Assembly: GCA_937911865.1 (NCBI GenBank)
Contig: CALDSK010000096.1
Span: 1 to 64,000 of the forward strand
Direction: 5' to 3'
Length of the DNA: 64,000 nucleotides
Origin: an uncultured Synechococcus sp.
GTDB taxonomy: Bacteria > Cyanobacteriota > Cyanobacteriia > Phormidesmidales > Phormidesmidaceae
Part shown: piece after piece, positions 54,364 through 62,418 of the stretch
Numbering within the stretch: position 1 is the stretch's first letter
Layout of the letters: each line of letters begins with the position of its first letter
Program-made: the position numbers and the translations under genes
Notes under the pieces: generated by a model
What the model was told of the DNA's origin: nothing
What the model saw: the letters and a program-made list of their open reading frames with translations, nothing else
Database searches by the model: none

Positions 54364-56076
54364 CTATATACCTCTGAGCAGCTGCTTTTCCTGATACATT
54401 TTTCGATCGGCACAGCGCAGCAGCGCCTCTAGCGAATGACCGTCGTGCGGATAGTAGGCAATTCCGATACTGGCGCTGAGGGTAAAGTGGTGGCCTGCTA
54501 GCTGGACCGCATTCTTTAGCAGCTTGTGGAGGCGATCGCGAACTTCTACCGCAGCTTGCCGATCCGCCTGATACAGCAGCGCCGCAAACTCATCACCGCC
54601 CAAGCGTACGACCATATTATCCTTGCGAACACTACGCTTTAAACAGTGAGCAAAGTACTTAAGAACGACGTCACCGACCTCATGGCCATAGTCATCGTTG
54701 ATGGGCTTGAAGTGATTGAGATCGATATATAGTAAGGCCGCTGAAGAAACCAAATGACCGGAGGACCTGCGACCAACCCTACGAACGGGGGCTGGCTGAG
54801 GTAGCTTGATTTGTGCCTGTCTATCCCAGACCAGTCGCTCACGGAAAACTTCCTTAGCCTTTTCCTCTAACTGTCTACGGTTGCAAAGGCCGGTTAGGCT
54901 ATCAACATAGGCCAGCTGCTCTAATTGCTCTAGCTGCTGATTTTCTAGCGTCACGTCACGGATGATAATGGCCCAGCCGAGTTGTCTGTGGAGAGAACTC
55001 TGGAGCGATCGCACTTTAACTTCCCGAGAAACTGTCTGAGCAACCGCCTGAGAAACCGTTTGAGAAACTACTTGAGAGCGGCTCAATCGCGGAACAGGCG
55101 ATCGCAGCTGAACAATTTTCGTCAGTTCGCTATGGCCAGGCTCCCAAAAAATCGGATGATAGGCCAGCTCACTGTAACTCGGAAAAATTTGCTCGAAAGA
55201 ATACCCAATGGCACTCAGACCAGCGCTAGCGGAGTCTCGTTCAGCTTGAGCGCTCGGATTGAGATCGACAATACGACGCTGGGCATCTAACAGGATTACA
55301 GCGTCGGCAGTGTTCAAAAAAACGGTTTTGTAAGAGATAGGCGCTATTTCTAAGAACTGAGTACGAAATAGCCCGAGCTGAATGATGATGCCTGCGATCG
55401 CAAAGCCAACTGGCGTCAGATCCAAACCATATAGCGTTACGCCCGAGATGACGTACAGCACGTTACAGATAAAGGTAAACAGCGCCGCTAGCAGCAAAAT
55501 GACTATCTGCCGCCGGTAGAGCCGGGAGCCTGAAAAAAGAGCGCCCAGCAGTACACCAAACCCTGAGAGTAAAAGCACGTAGCACTGCGGCGTCAGCACA
55601 TAGATAAACCACCAGCCGTGCACAATACTCAAAGCGGGGTAGGGTCGAAAATCTAGCGTTGCAGAAGACCAAATCCACCCGTGCCAGCGATCGCTCCAGG
55701 CCAAAATCAAGCTAGCGACCGGAATCACACTCAACCCGGTAATCAGCCTTCGATTGAGCCAGCCATCGCACTGCGCATAGCGCAGGGTAAAAACAAACCA
55801 AAACACCGGAAAGAACGCAATACCGCAGTACTGAGCCTTGCCAAAAGCAATCCGAGTAGCTTCATCCGTCGAAAGGAACTCAAACACTGAAAAGAAACAC
55901 CAAATGCAGGTGCTCGCAGCGCAGAGCGCAAACGCTCGCGCCCCAACGACCTCACGGTATTGCCAGGCATATACGGCGATGCCCCCGGTCACAAAGGTGG
56001 CGATCGCCGGAATAATAGCAACAGCTAAAACAGAAAAGGGCACCGTACCCGCTTGCTCCGATTTCTCTCCTCTCAA
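54364..56076 (-). CDS. Diguanylate cyclase with N-terminal 7TM sensor and PAS domain
   Basis: 570 residues from a TTG at 56076; a GTG at 56043 preceded by GGAG is an alternative. Seven membrane helices (~15-235) match the histidine-kinase-type 7TM sensor. A PAS domain (~245-380) and a GGDEF domain (~390-565) with active site RLGGDEFAALL follow. The inhibitory I-site would be RxxD five residues upstream; here it reads RKDN, so product inhibition may be lost. Synthesises cyclic di-GMP. A basic insertion follows KLPQPAPVRRVGRR in the domain. Confidence 0.92.
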   Translation of the reverse strand: MRGEKSEQAGTVPFSVLAVAIIPAIATFVTGGIAVYAWQYREVVGARAFALCAASTCIWCFFSVFEFLSTDEATRIAFGKAQYCGIAFFPVFWFVFTLRYAQCDGWLNRRLITGLSVIPVASLILAWSDRWHGWIWSSATLDFRPYPALSIVHGWWFIYVLTPQCYVLLLSGFGVLLGALFSGSRLYRRQIVILLLAALFTFICNVLYVISGVTLYGLDLTPVGFAIAGIIIQLGLFRTQFLEIAPISYKTVFLNTADAVILLDAQRRIVDLNPSAQAERDSASAGLSAIGYSFEQIFPSYSELAYHPIFWEPGHSELTKIVQLRSPVPRLSRSQVVSQTVSQAVAQTVSREVKVRSLQSSLHRQLGWAIIIRDVTLENQQLEQLEQLAYVDSLTGLCNRRQLEEKAKEVFRERLVWDRQAQIKLPQPAPVRRVGRRSSGHLVSSAALLYIDLNHFKPINDDYGHEVGDVVLKYFAHCLKRSVRKDNMVVRLGGDEFAALLYQADRQAAVEVRDRLHKLLKNAVQLAGHHFTLSASIGIAYYPHDGHSLEALLRCADRKMYQEKQLLRGI

Positions 56077-56218
56077 AGATATATGTCAGTGGCAGACTCA
56101 GTATCAGCAATTCCACGCAGGCTCAAGCAGCATTAGCCAAGCGTATTCACCGCTTAAAACATCAAAGGCAGTATTCACAACAGGCCAACGAACACCCTCA
56201 ACACTTCATGAGCACACA

Positions 56219-56260
56219 AAAAAACCGTGCTGTTTTTTCCAAAGAACAGCACGGTTTTTT
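56219..56260. terminator. Rho-independent terminator, bidirectional
   Basis: A perfect 16-bp stem (56219-56234 with 56245-56260) flanked by A6 and T6. It ends the rplU-rpmA operon. Confidence 0.93.
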
Positions 56261-56287
56261 AGATTTCAGTTCAGAACTGCCTAAAAG

Positions 56288-56548
56288 CTAGACAGTAGCG
56301 GGATAAACACTTACCTTTTTACGGCTTTTGCCCTAACGCTCAAACTTAACCACACCGTCAATCAGCGCAAACAGTGTGTCATCGCCACCACGGCCTACAT
56401 TTTCACCCACGTGATACTTAGTACCACGCTGACGAATCAAGATGTTGCCAGCTAGCACAGCTTCGCCACCATACTTCTTCACGCCTAGTCGCTGAGCATT
56501 CGAATCGCGACCGTTTCTAGTACTTCCTGTCCCCTTCTTATGTGCCAT
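56288..56548 (-). pseudogene. rpmA: 50S ribosomal protein L27, with in-frame TAG near the C-terminus
   Basis: Starts [20 protein letters not shown], a textbook L27. After GVVKFER a TAG at 56333-56335 stops translation at 71 residues. The same frame continues GKSRKKVSVYPATV to a natural stop at 56288-56290, giving the normal 86-residue length. Relatives have lysine at the TAG position (KFERKGKSRKK). L27 sits near the peptidyl-transferase centre and its loss impairs growth, so sequencing error, read-through or partial function of the truncated form should be considered. In operon with rplU. Confidence 0.9.
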
Positions 56549-56695
56549 AGCGAATAAAAATCTCCTGATTAGTTATATTGACCAAAACCCACCTGACCAA
56601 AACTCACAGACGCTGCCATCTCAACAGCCTTCTGAGACCAGATATTCTGAGCTACAGGTATTCTGAGTTCTTCCTAAGCTTCCCTTGCAGCTAGT

Positions 56696-57040
56696 CTAGC
56701 TGTCTTCTGCAGTGATCGTCTTGCCATCCACAGTAATGGAGTCGATCATGACCCGAGTCAATTCTTGGCGGTGACCACGCTTCTTACGAGTCTTTTTCTT
56801 AGGCTGCATTTTGTAAACGATCACTTTCTTGCCGCGCAGATGGCTCACGACCGTACCACTGACCGTAGCGCCAGACACCAAAGGTTGACCGATAGTAACA
56901 TCGTCACCATTTTCGACCATGAGCACATCGTCAATGGTGATCTTTTCGTCGGCCTCTACCGGCAGGCGGTTAATATCGTAAAACCGACCGGGCTCAACCC
57001 TAAGTTGAGTGCCCCCTGCAGCAATGATTGCGTAGGCCAT
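56696..57040 (-). CDS. rplU: 50S ribosomal protein L21
   Basis: 114 residues from ATG at 57040. Begins [20 protein letters not shown]; includes [23 protein letters not shown], the rRNA-binding basic segment. First gene of the rplU-rpmA operon, a conserved bacterial pair. A 147-bp gap separates it from rpmA. Complete and normal in length. Confidence 0.97.
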   Translation of the reverse strand: MAYAIIAAGGTQLRVEPGRFYDINRLPVEADEKITIDDVLMVENGDDVTIGQPLVSGATVSGTVVSHLRGKKVIVYKMQPKKKTRKKRGHRQELTRVMIDSITVDGKTITAEDS

Positions 57041-57253
57041 AGCTATTTATTTCTCATCGAGTTGCCGTAGCAGGTAGACCACAACCGCGTAGAACACAAT
57101 CGTAGACTTTGTACCTAATCCGAGCATTTACACAGAAAGTAATCATCGCGAAGAATACTCTCGTTGTCAAGCACTTTCAGACGTATCTGAACCCTTTCCT
57201 CCTTTACCTACAACCCGTACAATTAAAAGCTGTTCTGTCGGCTACGGAAACCT

Positions 57254-58066
57254 ATGAAGCCCTATTTGGCGGCTGCGCTACAGATGACCAGCGTGCCCGA
57301 CCTTGGCCAGAATTTAGCGCAAGCAGAAGAGCTGATCGATCTGGCTACCAGACGCGGAGCAGAACTCATCACGCTGCCTGAAAATTTCTCGTTCTTAGGG
57401 GACGAAACCGCCAAGTTCAAGCAGGCCCAAGAAATCTGTACGGCCAGCGAGAAATTCATCAAAACCATGGCACAGCGCTATCGAGTCATGATTTTAGGGG
57501 GCGGCTATCCTGTGCCTTCACCCGACGGCCGCACCTACAATACAGCCATCTTGGTCAACGCCAACGGAGAAGAACTTCTACGCTACGAGAAGGTTCATTT
57601 ATTTGATGTCAACTTACCCGATGGCAACACCTACCACGAATCAGCGACGGTTACTTCCGGCAGCAGCCTGCCTCAGCTTCATCGCTCGGAAAGATTGGGC
57701 CAGATTGGCATCTCTGTCTGCTACGACGTGCGGTTTCCAGAAGTGTATCGCCAGCTATCTAAAGAAGGGGCAGAAGTCCTGATTGTGCCCGCCTCGTTCA
57801 CAGCCTTTACGGGTAAAGATCACTGGCAAGTTTTACTACAGGCCAGGGCCATCGAGAACACCTGCTACATGATCGCACCGGCCCAAACAGGCTTCCACAA
57901 CGCTCGTCGCCAGTCGCACGGACATGCCATGATCATCGACCCCTGGGGCATTACCCTAGCAGACGCGGGCGACAATGTTGGCATGGCAATCGCCGAAATT
58001 CATCCCTCTAGACTAGAGCAAGTTCGCAGACAGATGCCGTCTTTGCAGCACAGAGTCTTTGGATAG
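57254..58066 (+). CDS. Carbon-nitrogen hydrolase (nitrilase superfamily, NIT1-like)
   Basis: 270 residues. The catalytic triad of the superfamily is complete: Glu43 in LPENFSF, Lys113 in YEKVHLFDV and Cys156 in SVCYDVRFPE. Closest in pattern to deaminated-glutathione amidase/omega-amidase-type enzymes; the exact amide substrate is not determinable. Divergent from rplU. The stop codon lies in the first of three 14-bp tandem copies. Confidence 0.93.
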   Translation: MKPYLAAALQMTSVPDLGQNLAQAEELIDLATRRGAELITLPENFSFLGDETAKFKQAQEICTASEKFIKTMAQRYRVMILGGGYPVPSPDGRTYNTAILVNANGEELLRYEKVHLFDVNLPDGNTYHESATVTSGSSLPQLHRSERLGQIGISVCYDVRFPEVYRQLSKEGAEVLIVPASFTAFTGKDHWQVLLQARAIENTCYMIAPAQTGFHNARRQSHGHAMIIDPWGITLADAGDNVGMAIAEIHPSRLEQVRRQMPSLQHRVFG

Positions 58067-58094
58067 GAGTCTTTGGATAGGAGTCTTTGGATAG
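58053..58094. repeat. 14-bp tandem repeat, three perfect copies, spanning a stop codon
   Basis: GAGTCTTTGGATAG at 58053, 58067 and 58081. The nitrilase TAG (58064-58066) ends copy one. Confidence 0.96.
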
Positions 58095-58213
58095 GCTATC
58101 AATCTTTGACTAGCTATCTATCATAAGGCAGTTTAACGGCAAGGCTTATGACCAAATGAACACTACAGAAGCCAGCTACTCATGTAAATTAGACAACAGC
58201 AAATACAACCGGC

Positions 58214-59701
58214 ATGTTTGGCATGATAGATGGCCTGTTTTTTCAGACAACGCTCGCCCAACTCTTCTGGCATCCCAGTTTCTGGGATAATCCCTGGTCT
58301 GGAGGGCTACCGCTACTCGCCGAAGTAGATGAAGCTGAAATCGGCTCTTTTGTTCTAGCGAGCGTTTTGCTCAGTCTAATCACAGTATTTCTAGCAGCTA
58401 AATTAGGTGGAGAACTCTGCGCTCGGCTCAACCTACCGTCTGTACTCGGCGAACTGATTGGTGGCGTAGTAGTAGGCGTCTCCGCACTCAACCTGATTGT
58501 TTTTCCAGAAGGCGACGTTATTCCCAACTCGGCGCTGATGAGTGTTATCCAAATGACCGCTCATCTCGATCCTGAAAGCTTGAGGCTAGTGTTTAGCGGA
58601 GAAAGCGAGGCACTATCGGTCTTAGCCGAGCTAGGCGTCATTATTCTCCTATTCGAAATTGGCTTAGAGTCAGACCTGAAGGAACTGATTCGCGTGGGAC
58701 CACAGGCCGCAGTGGTCGCTATTATCGGCGTGGTTGTGCCCTTTGTGGCGGGCACCGCAGGTTTGGTGCTGTTCTTTGACGTAGGTACTATTCCTGCGGT
58801 ATTTGCTGGCGCAGCGCTCACAGCCACCAGCATTGGGATTACGGCCAAAGTACTGGCCGAAATGCAGCAGCTCAGCTCGACCGAAGGGCAAATCATTATT
58901 GGCGCAGCGGTTTTAGATGACGTTCTTGGCATTATCGTACTAGCAGTCGTTGCAAGCCTAGCCAAGACTGGCGAAATCGAAATCACCAACGTTATTTACC
59001 TGGTAGTCGGCGCGGCGGTTTTTCTAATTGGCTCTATCTTTCTTGGCCGCCTGCTCAGTCCACTGTTTGTCTCGCTAGTTGATCAGCTACAAACACGTGG
59101 GCAGCTGATCATCAGCTCACTCATTTTCGCTTTTATCCTCTCTTATATTGCCGCAGCCATTCAGCTAGAGACCATCCTAGGGGCTTTCGCGGCGGGTCTA
59201 ATTTTGGCAGAGACCTCTAAGCGCAAAGAACTAGAGGAACAGATTACACCCATCGCTGACATGCTGGTGCCTGTCTTTTTTGTCACAGTAGGCGCACGAA
59301 CAGACATCAGCGTTCTAAACCCCTTAGTGCCAGCAAATAGAGAAGGCCTGATTATTGCGTCTTTTCTGGTAGTCATCGCAATCCTGGGCAAAACTATCAC
59401 CGGCTATGCAGTCTTTGGCCAGCCTGGCATCAATCGACTGGCCGTTGGCTTTGGAATGATTCCCCGTGGAGAAGTCGGCCTAGTATTTGCTGGGGTTGGT
59501 GCGGCCAGCGGGGTACTATCAGAATCTCTAGATGCGGCCATTATTGTCATGGTGATTGTAACCACCTTTATTGCGCCACCGCTTTTGCGACTGGTTTTTG
59601 ATGACGATGACGGGGCTGGGGGAACGCTCGAAGCAGCCAGCGTTGATACAGCCACCGACGGGGCCATAGCAGCGGCGGTGCCAGAACCGAGCGAATCCTA
59701 A
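58214..59701 (+). CDS. CPA2-type sodium/potassium-proton antiporter
   Basis: 495 residues, ~12 membrane helices. Contains LPSVLGELIGGVVVG, FEIGLESDLKEL, TATSIGITAKVL, AAVLDDVLGIIVLAV (the DD-type ion site) and GMIPRGEVGLVFAGVG, all marks of the NapA/KefB-like group. No TrkA or Usp tail; ends in an acidic, Ala-rich cytoplasmic tail. Probably exchanges monovalent cations for protons; which ion is unknown. Second such antiporter in the window. Confidence 0.93.
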   Translation: MFGMIDGLFFQTTLAQLFWHPSFWDNPWSGGLPLLAEVDEAEIGSFVLASVLLSLITVFLAAKLGGELCARLNLPSVLGELIGGVVVGVSALNLIVFPEGDVIPNSALMSVIQMTAHLDPESLRLVFSGESEALSVLAELGVIILLFEIGLESDLKELIRVGPQAAVVAIIGVVVPFVAGTAGLVLFFDVGTIPAVFAGAALTATSIGITAKVLAEMQQLSSTEGQIIIGAAVLDDVLGIIVLAVVASLAKTGEIEITNVIYLVVGAAVFLIGSIFLGRLLSPLFVSLVDQLQTRGQLIISSLIFAFILSYIAAAIQLETILGAFAAGLILAETSKRKELEEQITPIADMLVPVFFVTVGARTDISVLNPLVPANREGLIIASFLVVIAILGKTITGYAVFGQPGINRLAVGFGMIPRGEVGLVFAGVGAASGVLSESLDAAIIVMVIVTTFIAPPLLRLVFDDDDGAGGTLEAASVDTATDGAIAAAVPEPSES

Positions 59702-59706
59702 ATAGA

Positions 59707-59754
59707 GCCAGCTTTCAGGTTCGAGGCTAGCTTTCAGGTTCAAGGGCTATCTTT
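59707..59754. repeat. 19-bp tandem repeat, about 2.5 copies
   Basis: GCCAGCTTTCAGGTTCGAG, then GCTAGCTTTCAGGTTCAAG, then a fragment; begins just after the antiporter stop. Confidence 0.88.
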
Positions 59755-59809
59755 TAGAGACTTAAAGCTTGGCTCTGTAGAAGAGTCCTAAGCAGAAGAG
59801 CTCCGGGCG

Positions 59810-59851
59810 AAAGGTCATGCACCAAAGGTCATCAGAAAAAGGTCATCAGCA
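59810..59851. repeat. 14-bp imperfect tandem repeat, three copies
   Basis: AAAGGTCATGCACC, AAAGGTCATCAGAA and AAAGGTCATCAGCA. The 59702-60353 interval otherwise holds one hairpin and one tiny ORF candidate. Confidence 0.85.
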
Positions 59852-59940
59852 ACCTATGGATGAGCCTAATCAGTCTCTCGATCACAAGAGACCTTGAATG
59901 TGGCGTTTTTCCTACGCCGTGCTCACCTAACTCTACGCAA

Positions 59941-59972
59941 GGAATGCCCCTTCAACAGGTAAGGGGCATTCC
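59941..59972. terminator. 12-bp perfect hairpin
   Basis: GGAATGCCCCTT (59941-59952) and AAGGGGCATTCC (59961-59972) with an 8-base loop; no T run. Confidence 0.5.
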
Positions 59973-60028
59973 AACAATTGATGCATAACCTATTCGTATA
60001 GCTTCATACAGGAGAAAAGGAATAGGTT

Positions 60029-60106
60029 ATGGAATCATTTTCTATCCGTAAAAGCCCGGAAGGGGCTGTAGCAAAAGTAGTCGAGACTATCAACTTTAAC
60101 CAGTAG
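60029..60106 (+). CDS. Candidate micro-ORF (25 aa)
   Basis: ATG at 60029 with AAGGA about 7 bases upstream and a second purine run (GGAGAAAAGG). Encodes MESFSIRKSPEGAVAKVVET and five more residues before TAG; the frame beyond the TAG stays open for about 20 codons. No family known. It could be a real peptide, a leader, or chance. Confidence 0.25.
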   Translation: MESFSIRKSPEGAVAKVVETINFNQ

Positions 60107-60353
60107 AAAGATTCAGCTTTGGGTAATACAAAAGGCTCTGACTATAGTGCTTTTGGAAGATAAGCGAAGGAGACTATCAGGTTACTTTGTACCTATAAAA
60201 CATCCAGCTAAACTGCATAGACTGCAAACGCAAAAGTATATGAAGTCTACAGATTTCATCTCCTGAAAGTAGAAAATAAAGCTGGTAAAGTTTCCAAATC
60301 CTACTAAACTCTAGACACCATTTATTCACTTAATAAATTAAGTATTCTTACCT

Positions 60354-61223
60354 ATGAGCATCCCAGCCCTCTCTAGCCAGCTGCGCTCCCACTTCAAGAT
60401 TGGGGTTTTTGACAGTGGAGTGGGCGGGCTTACAGTTCTACGAGAAATGCATGCTCAGCTGCCCAATGAATCTATTGTTTACTTCGGCGATACCGCGCGA
60501 GTACCGTATGGAAATCGCTCCAAAAGTGAGATACTGCGATTCGTTCGAGAAATTATTGCTTGGATGATTGATCTAGACGTAAAGATGATCATCATGGCCT
60601 GCAATACGAGCTCGGCTCTGGTTTTAGAAGAGGTTCGCTCAGAATTTCCAATTCCAATTTTAGGCATTATTTTGCCAGGTGCTAGAGCGGCCGTGAAAAG
60701 TGGCAAAAATATTGGTGTCATTTCGACAGAAGCAACCGCTAAAAGCAATGCTTACAAGCAGGCTGTCTTAGAGATTGAAGCAACGGCAAAGGTTTGGCAG
60801 ATCGGCTGTCAGGATTTTGTACCGCTAATCGAGAGCGATCGCGTTCACGATCCATACACCCTCGCTGTTGCCAAGCGCTATCTTGACCCCCTGATTGAAG
60901 CAGGCATCGATACCTTAGTGTACGGCTGTACGCATTATCCACATTTAGCCCCCGTCTTTAAGCAAATATTGCCTTGCGATATTAATTTGGTTGACCCAGC
61001 TGAGCACCTTACGGTCGCAGCAGCGCAAGAGCTCAAAATTTTGAGACTCAGAAAACCCGCTAGTGCAGGTACAAGCTCAACTGAGTTTTATGTTAGTGGG
61101 AATCCAGAGCAGTTTGCCAGCGTTTCCCAGCAGTGGCTCGGCTATAAACCACAGGTTCGTCACGTTTCTGTTAGAACACTAGAAATGATCCATACGGCCT
61201 CTGCAAGAACTGCCGAAAGATAA
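60354..61223 (+). CDS. murI: Glutamate racemase
   Basis: Makes D-glutamate for peptidoglycan. 289 residues from ATG at 60354. Two catalytic cysteines are present: Cys83 in ACNTSSA and Cys192 in YGCTHYPHL. Also FDSGVGGLTVLREM and YFGDTARVPYGNRS. Followed by a hairpin and a ~1.2-kb non-coding stretch before sds. Confidence 0.96.
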   Translation: MSIPALSSQLRSHFKIGVFDSGVGGLTVLREMHAQLPNESIVYFGDTARVPYGNRSKSEILRFVREIIAWMIDLDVKMIIMACNTSSALVLEEVRSEFPIPILGIILPGARAAVKSGKNIGVISTEATAKSNAYKQAVLEIEATAKVWQIGCQDFVPLIESDRVHDPYTLAVAKRYLDPLIEAGIDTLVYGCTHYPHLAPVFKQILPCDINLVDPAEHLTVAAAQELKILRLRKPASAGTSSTEFYVSGNPEQFASVSQQWLGYKPQVRHVSVRTLEMIHTASARTAER

Positions 61224-61322
61224 CCTTGTCAAACCGCACGAAACAGAAACACTTACAGGTAGTTGTAAGTAGTTGAAATAGGCGGTTAGAACGCAGTTAT
61301 AAAGTTAAAACAGACATATAAA

Positions 61323-61370
61323 AAGTCCGCTACCAGCATGCTTCTTTGAGAAGGAAAAGGTAGCGGACTT
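61323..61370 (+). terminator. Hairpin after murI
   Basis: AAGTCCGCTACC (61323-61334) pairs perfectly with GGTAGCGGACTT (61359-61370). The loop contains its own small stem (CTTCT/AGAAG). A short T run (CAGTTTTG) follows. Confidence 0.65.
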
Positions 61371-61460
61371 CAGTTTTGATTACAGGTCTATACAGACCAA
61401 ATATAGAAAACTGCTGAGTGCATACTCTGCGAGAGGGTAGAGCTTACAGCAGCTTCATAG

Positions 61461-61574
61461 GCACTTAGCTTTACAGAAGCTCAACTTTATAGCACAGGGA
61501 CTGTAGCCATTCGTAGTGGCATAAGCTAAGTGCGAACTGCGATAAGAGGAGAGAACCTGAGAATATCTTCGCAC
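61461..61574. ncRNA. Candidate structured RNA in the murI-sds interval
   Basis: GCACTTAGCTT (61461-61471) pairs perfectly with AAGCTAAGTGC (61523-61533). Inside, TACAG (61472-61476) pairs with CTGTA (61501-61505), and GCCA (61506-61509) with TGGC (61517-61520), giving a compact three-way junction. GTGCGA (61530-61535) could pair instead with TCGCAC (61569-61574), competing with the first stem. No match to RNase P RNA, tmRNA or a known riboswitch was recognised. Strand unknown. Confidence 0.3.
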
Positions 61575-61896
61575 AGCTTAAAAGCTATGTATCAGAAGCA
61601 CCAGCACTCATCCACATCAATACAAAATAAACAGACAACAAATAACCTAGAGCAGGTAAAACAATCGCAAATGGGTTAGCGCTAGAAAAGTGCAGCATGG
61701 CAAGCACAACGACGATGCCCAAGGAAAGTTAGGGTCTTAGGAGACAAGCGCCAAAAGCAGAAGATGACGAATTAGGTAGCTAGCGGATTAACAGAAAATC
61801 TCCGCAGCGCTGCAAACAGTGCCACAGCATAAAAATAGCCAGCACCGTTTGCGCGCAATCTCCACAAAGCAAATGGAACAGAGCACAAGGAATCAC

Positions 61897-61940
61897 TCAC
61901 CTGCACAAGCGAATAGGGTCACCTGCATAAGCGAGTAGGG
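61897..61940. repeat. 22-bp tandem duplication
   Basis: Two adjacent copies beginning TCACCTGCA and ending TAGGG, differing at two positions. Confidence 0.92.
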
Positions 61941-62123
61941 TAGCGCGCACCTCACAGCTGGCGTTGAAAACACCACGTTCAAAAAGAAAGGCCCTCACAA
62001 ACCCGTCTTTTAGAAAGTGAGCTACGCGAATCAGCGAAATCACTTCGAAAAGGATTGCTATATGTAAAAAACCTGTCTCGATTGAAACTCTCTGTGCTCA
62101 CTTCAAACGCTTGCACCAGATAG

Positions 62124-62137
62124 CTCGGTTAACCGAG
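62124..62137. promoter_or_regulatory. 14-bp palindrome upstream of sds
   Basis: CTCGGTTAACCGAG, sharing the TCGGTTAACCGA core with the lpdA upstream site at 31125. Possible binding site for a dimeric regulator. Confidence 0.35.
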
Positions 62138-62418
62138 ACGACCAACGAGTGTCATCAGGCTTTTGATGAAAAGTCTTCTAATAGTCCAAGTTTAACATAA
62201 GAATTTGTTATCGGACCAGTTTCAGCGCTAATTTTTTCACTTTTTTCTCAGGCGCTGAACGATAGACACCAAGCGCGGTTAGCGACTGCTTTTTGCCGGT
62301 ACAAAGCGGGTTGAGCGGCTTTCCTTTTGAGGAGTAGCCCCTTTCCCAGCGCAATAGCTTAGAATAAAGAAAGACTACTTAAAGTTTCGTAACCTAATCC
62401 GCCTGAGTCGCGTTTTCC

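Larger units (their letters stand above)
61575..62418. other. Non-coding interval upstream of sds
   Basis: About 840 bp without a recognisable gene. It contains a hairpin (GCAAACAGTGC at 61812-61822 with GCACCGTTTGC at 61842-61852, one mismatch), a 22-bp tandem duplication at 61897 and a palindrome at 62124. Possibly a long leader of sds or a remnant of lost genes. Confidence 0.5.

Noticed and set aside
61380..62400. rnpB or ssrA in the long gene-free interval
   Set aside because: None of the conserved sequence cores of RNase P RNA or tmRNA that I know were visible on either strand.
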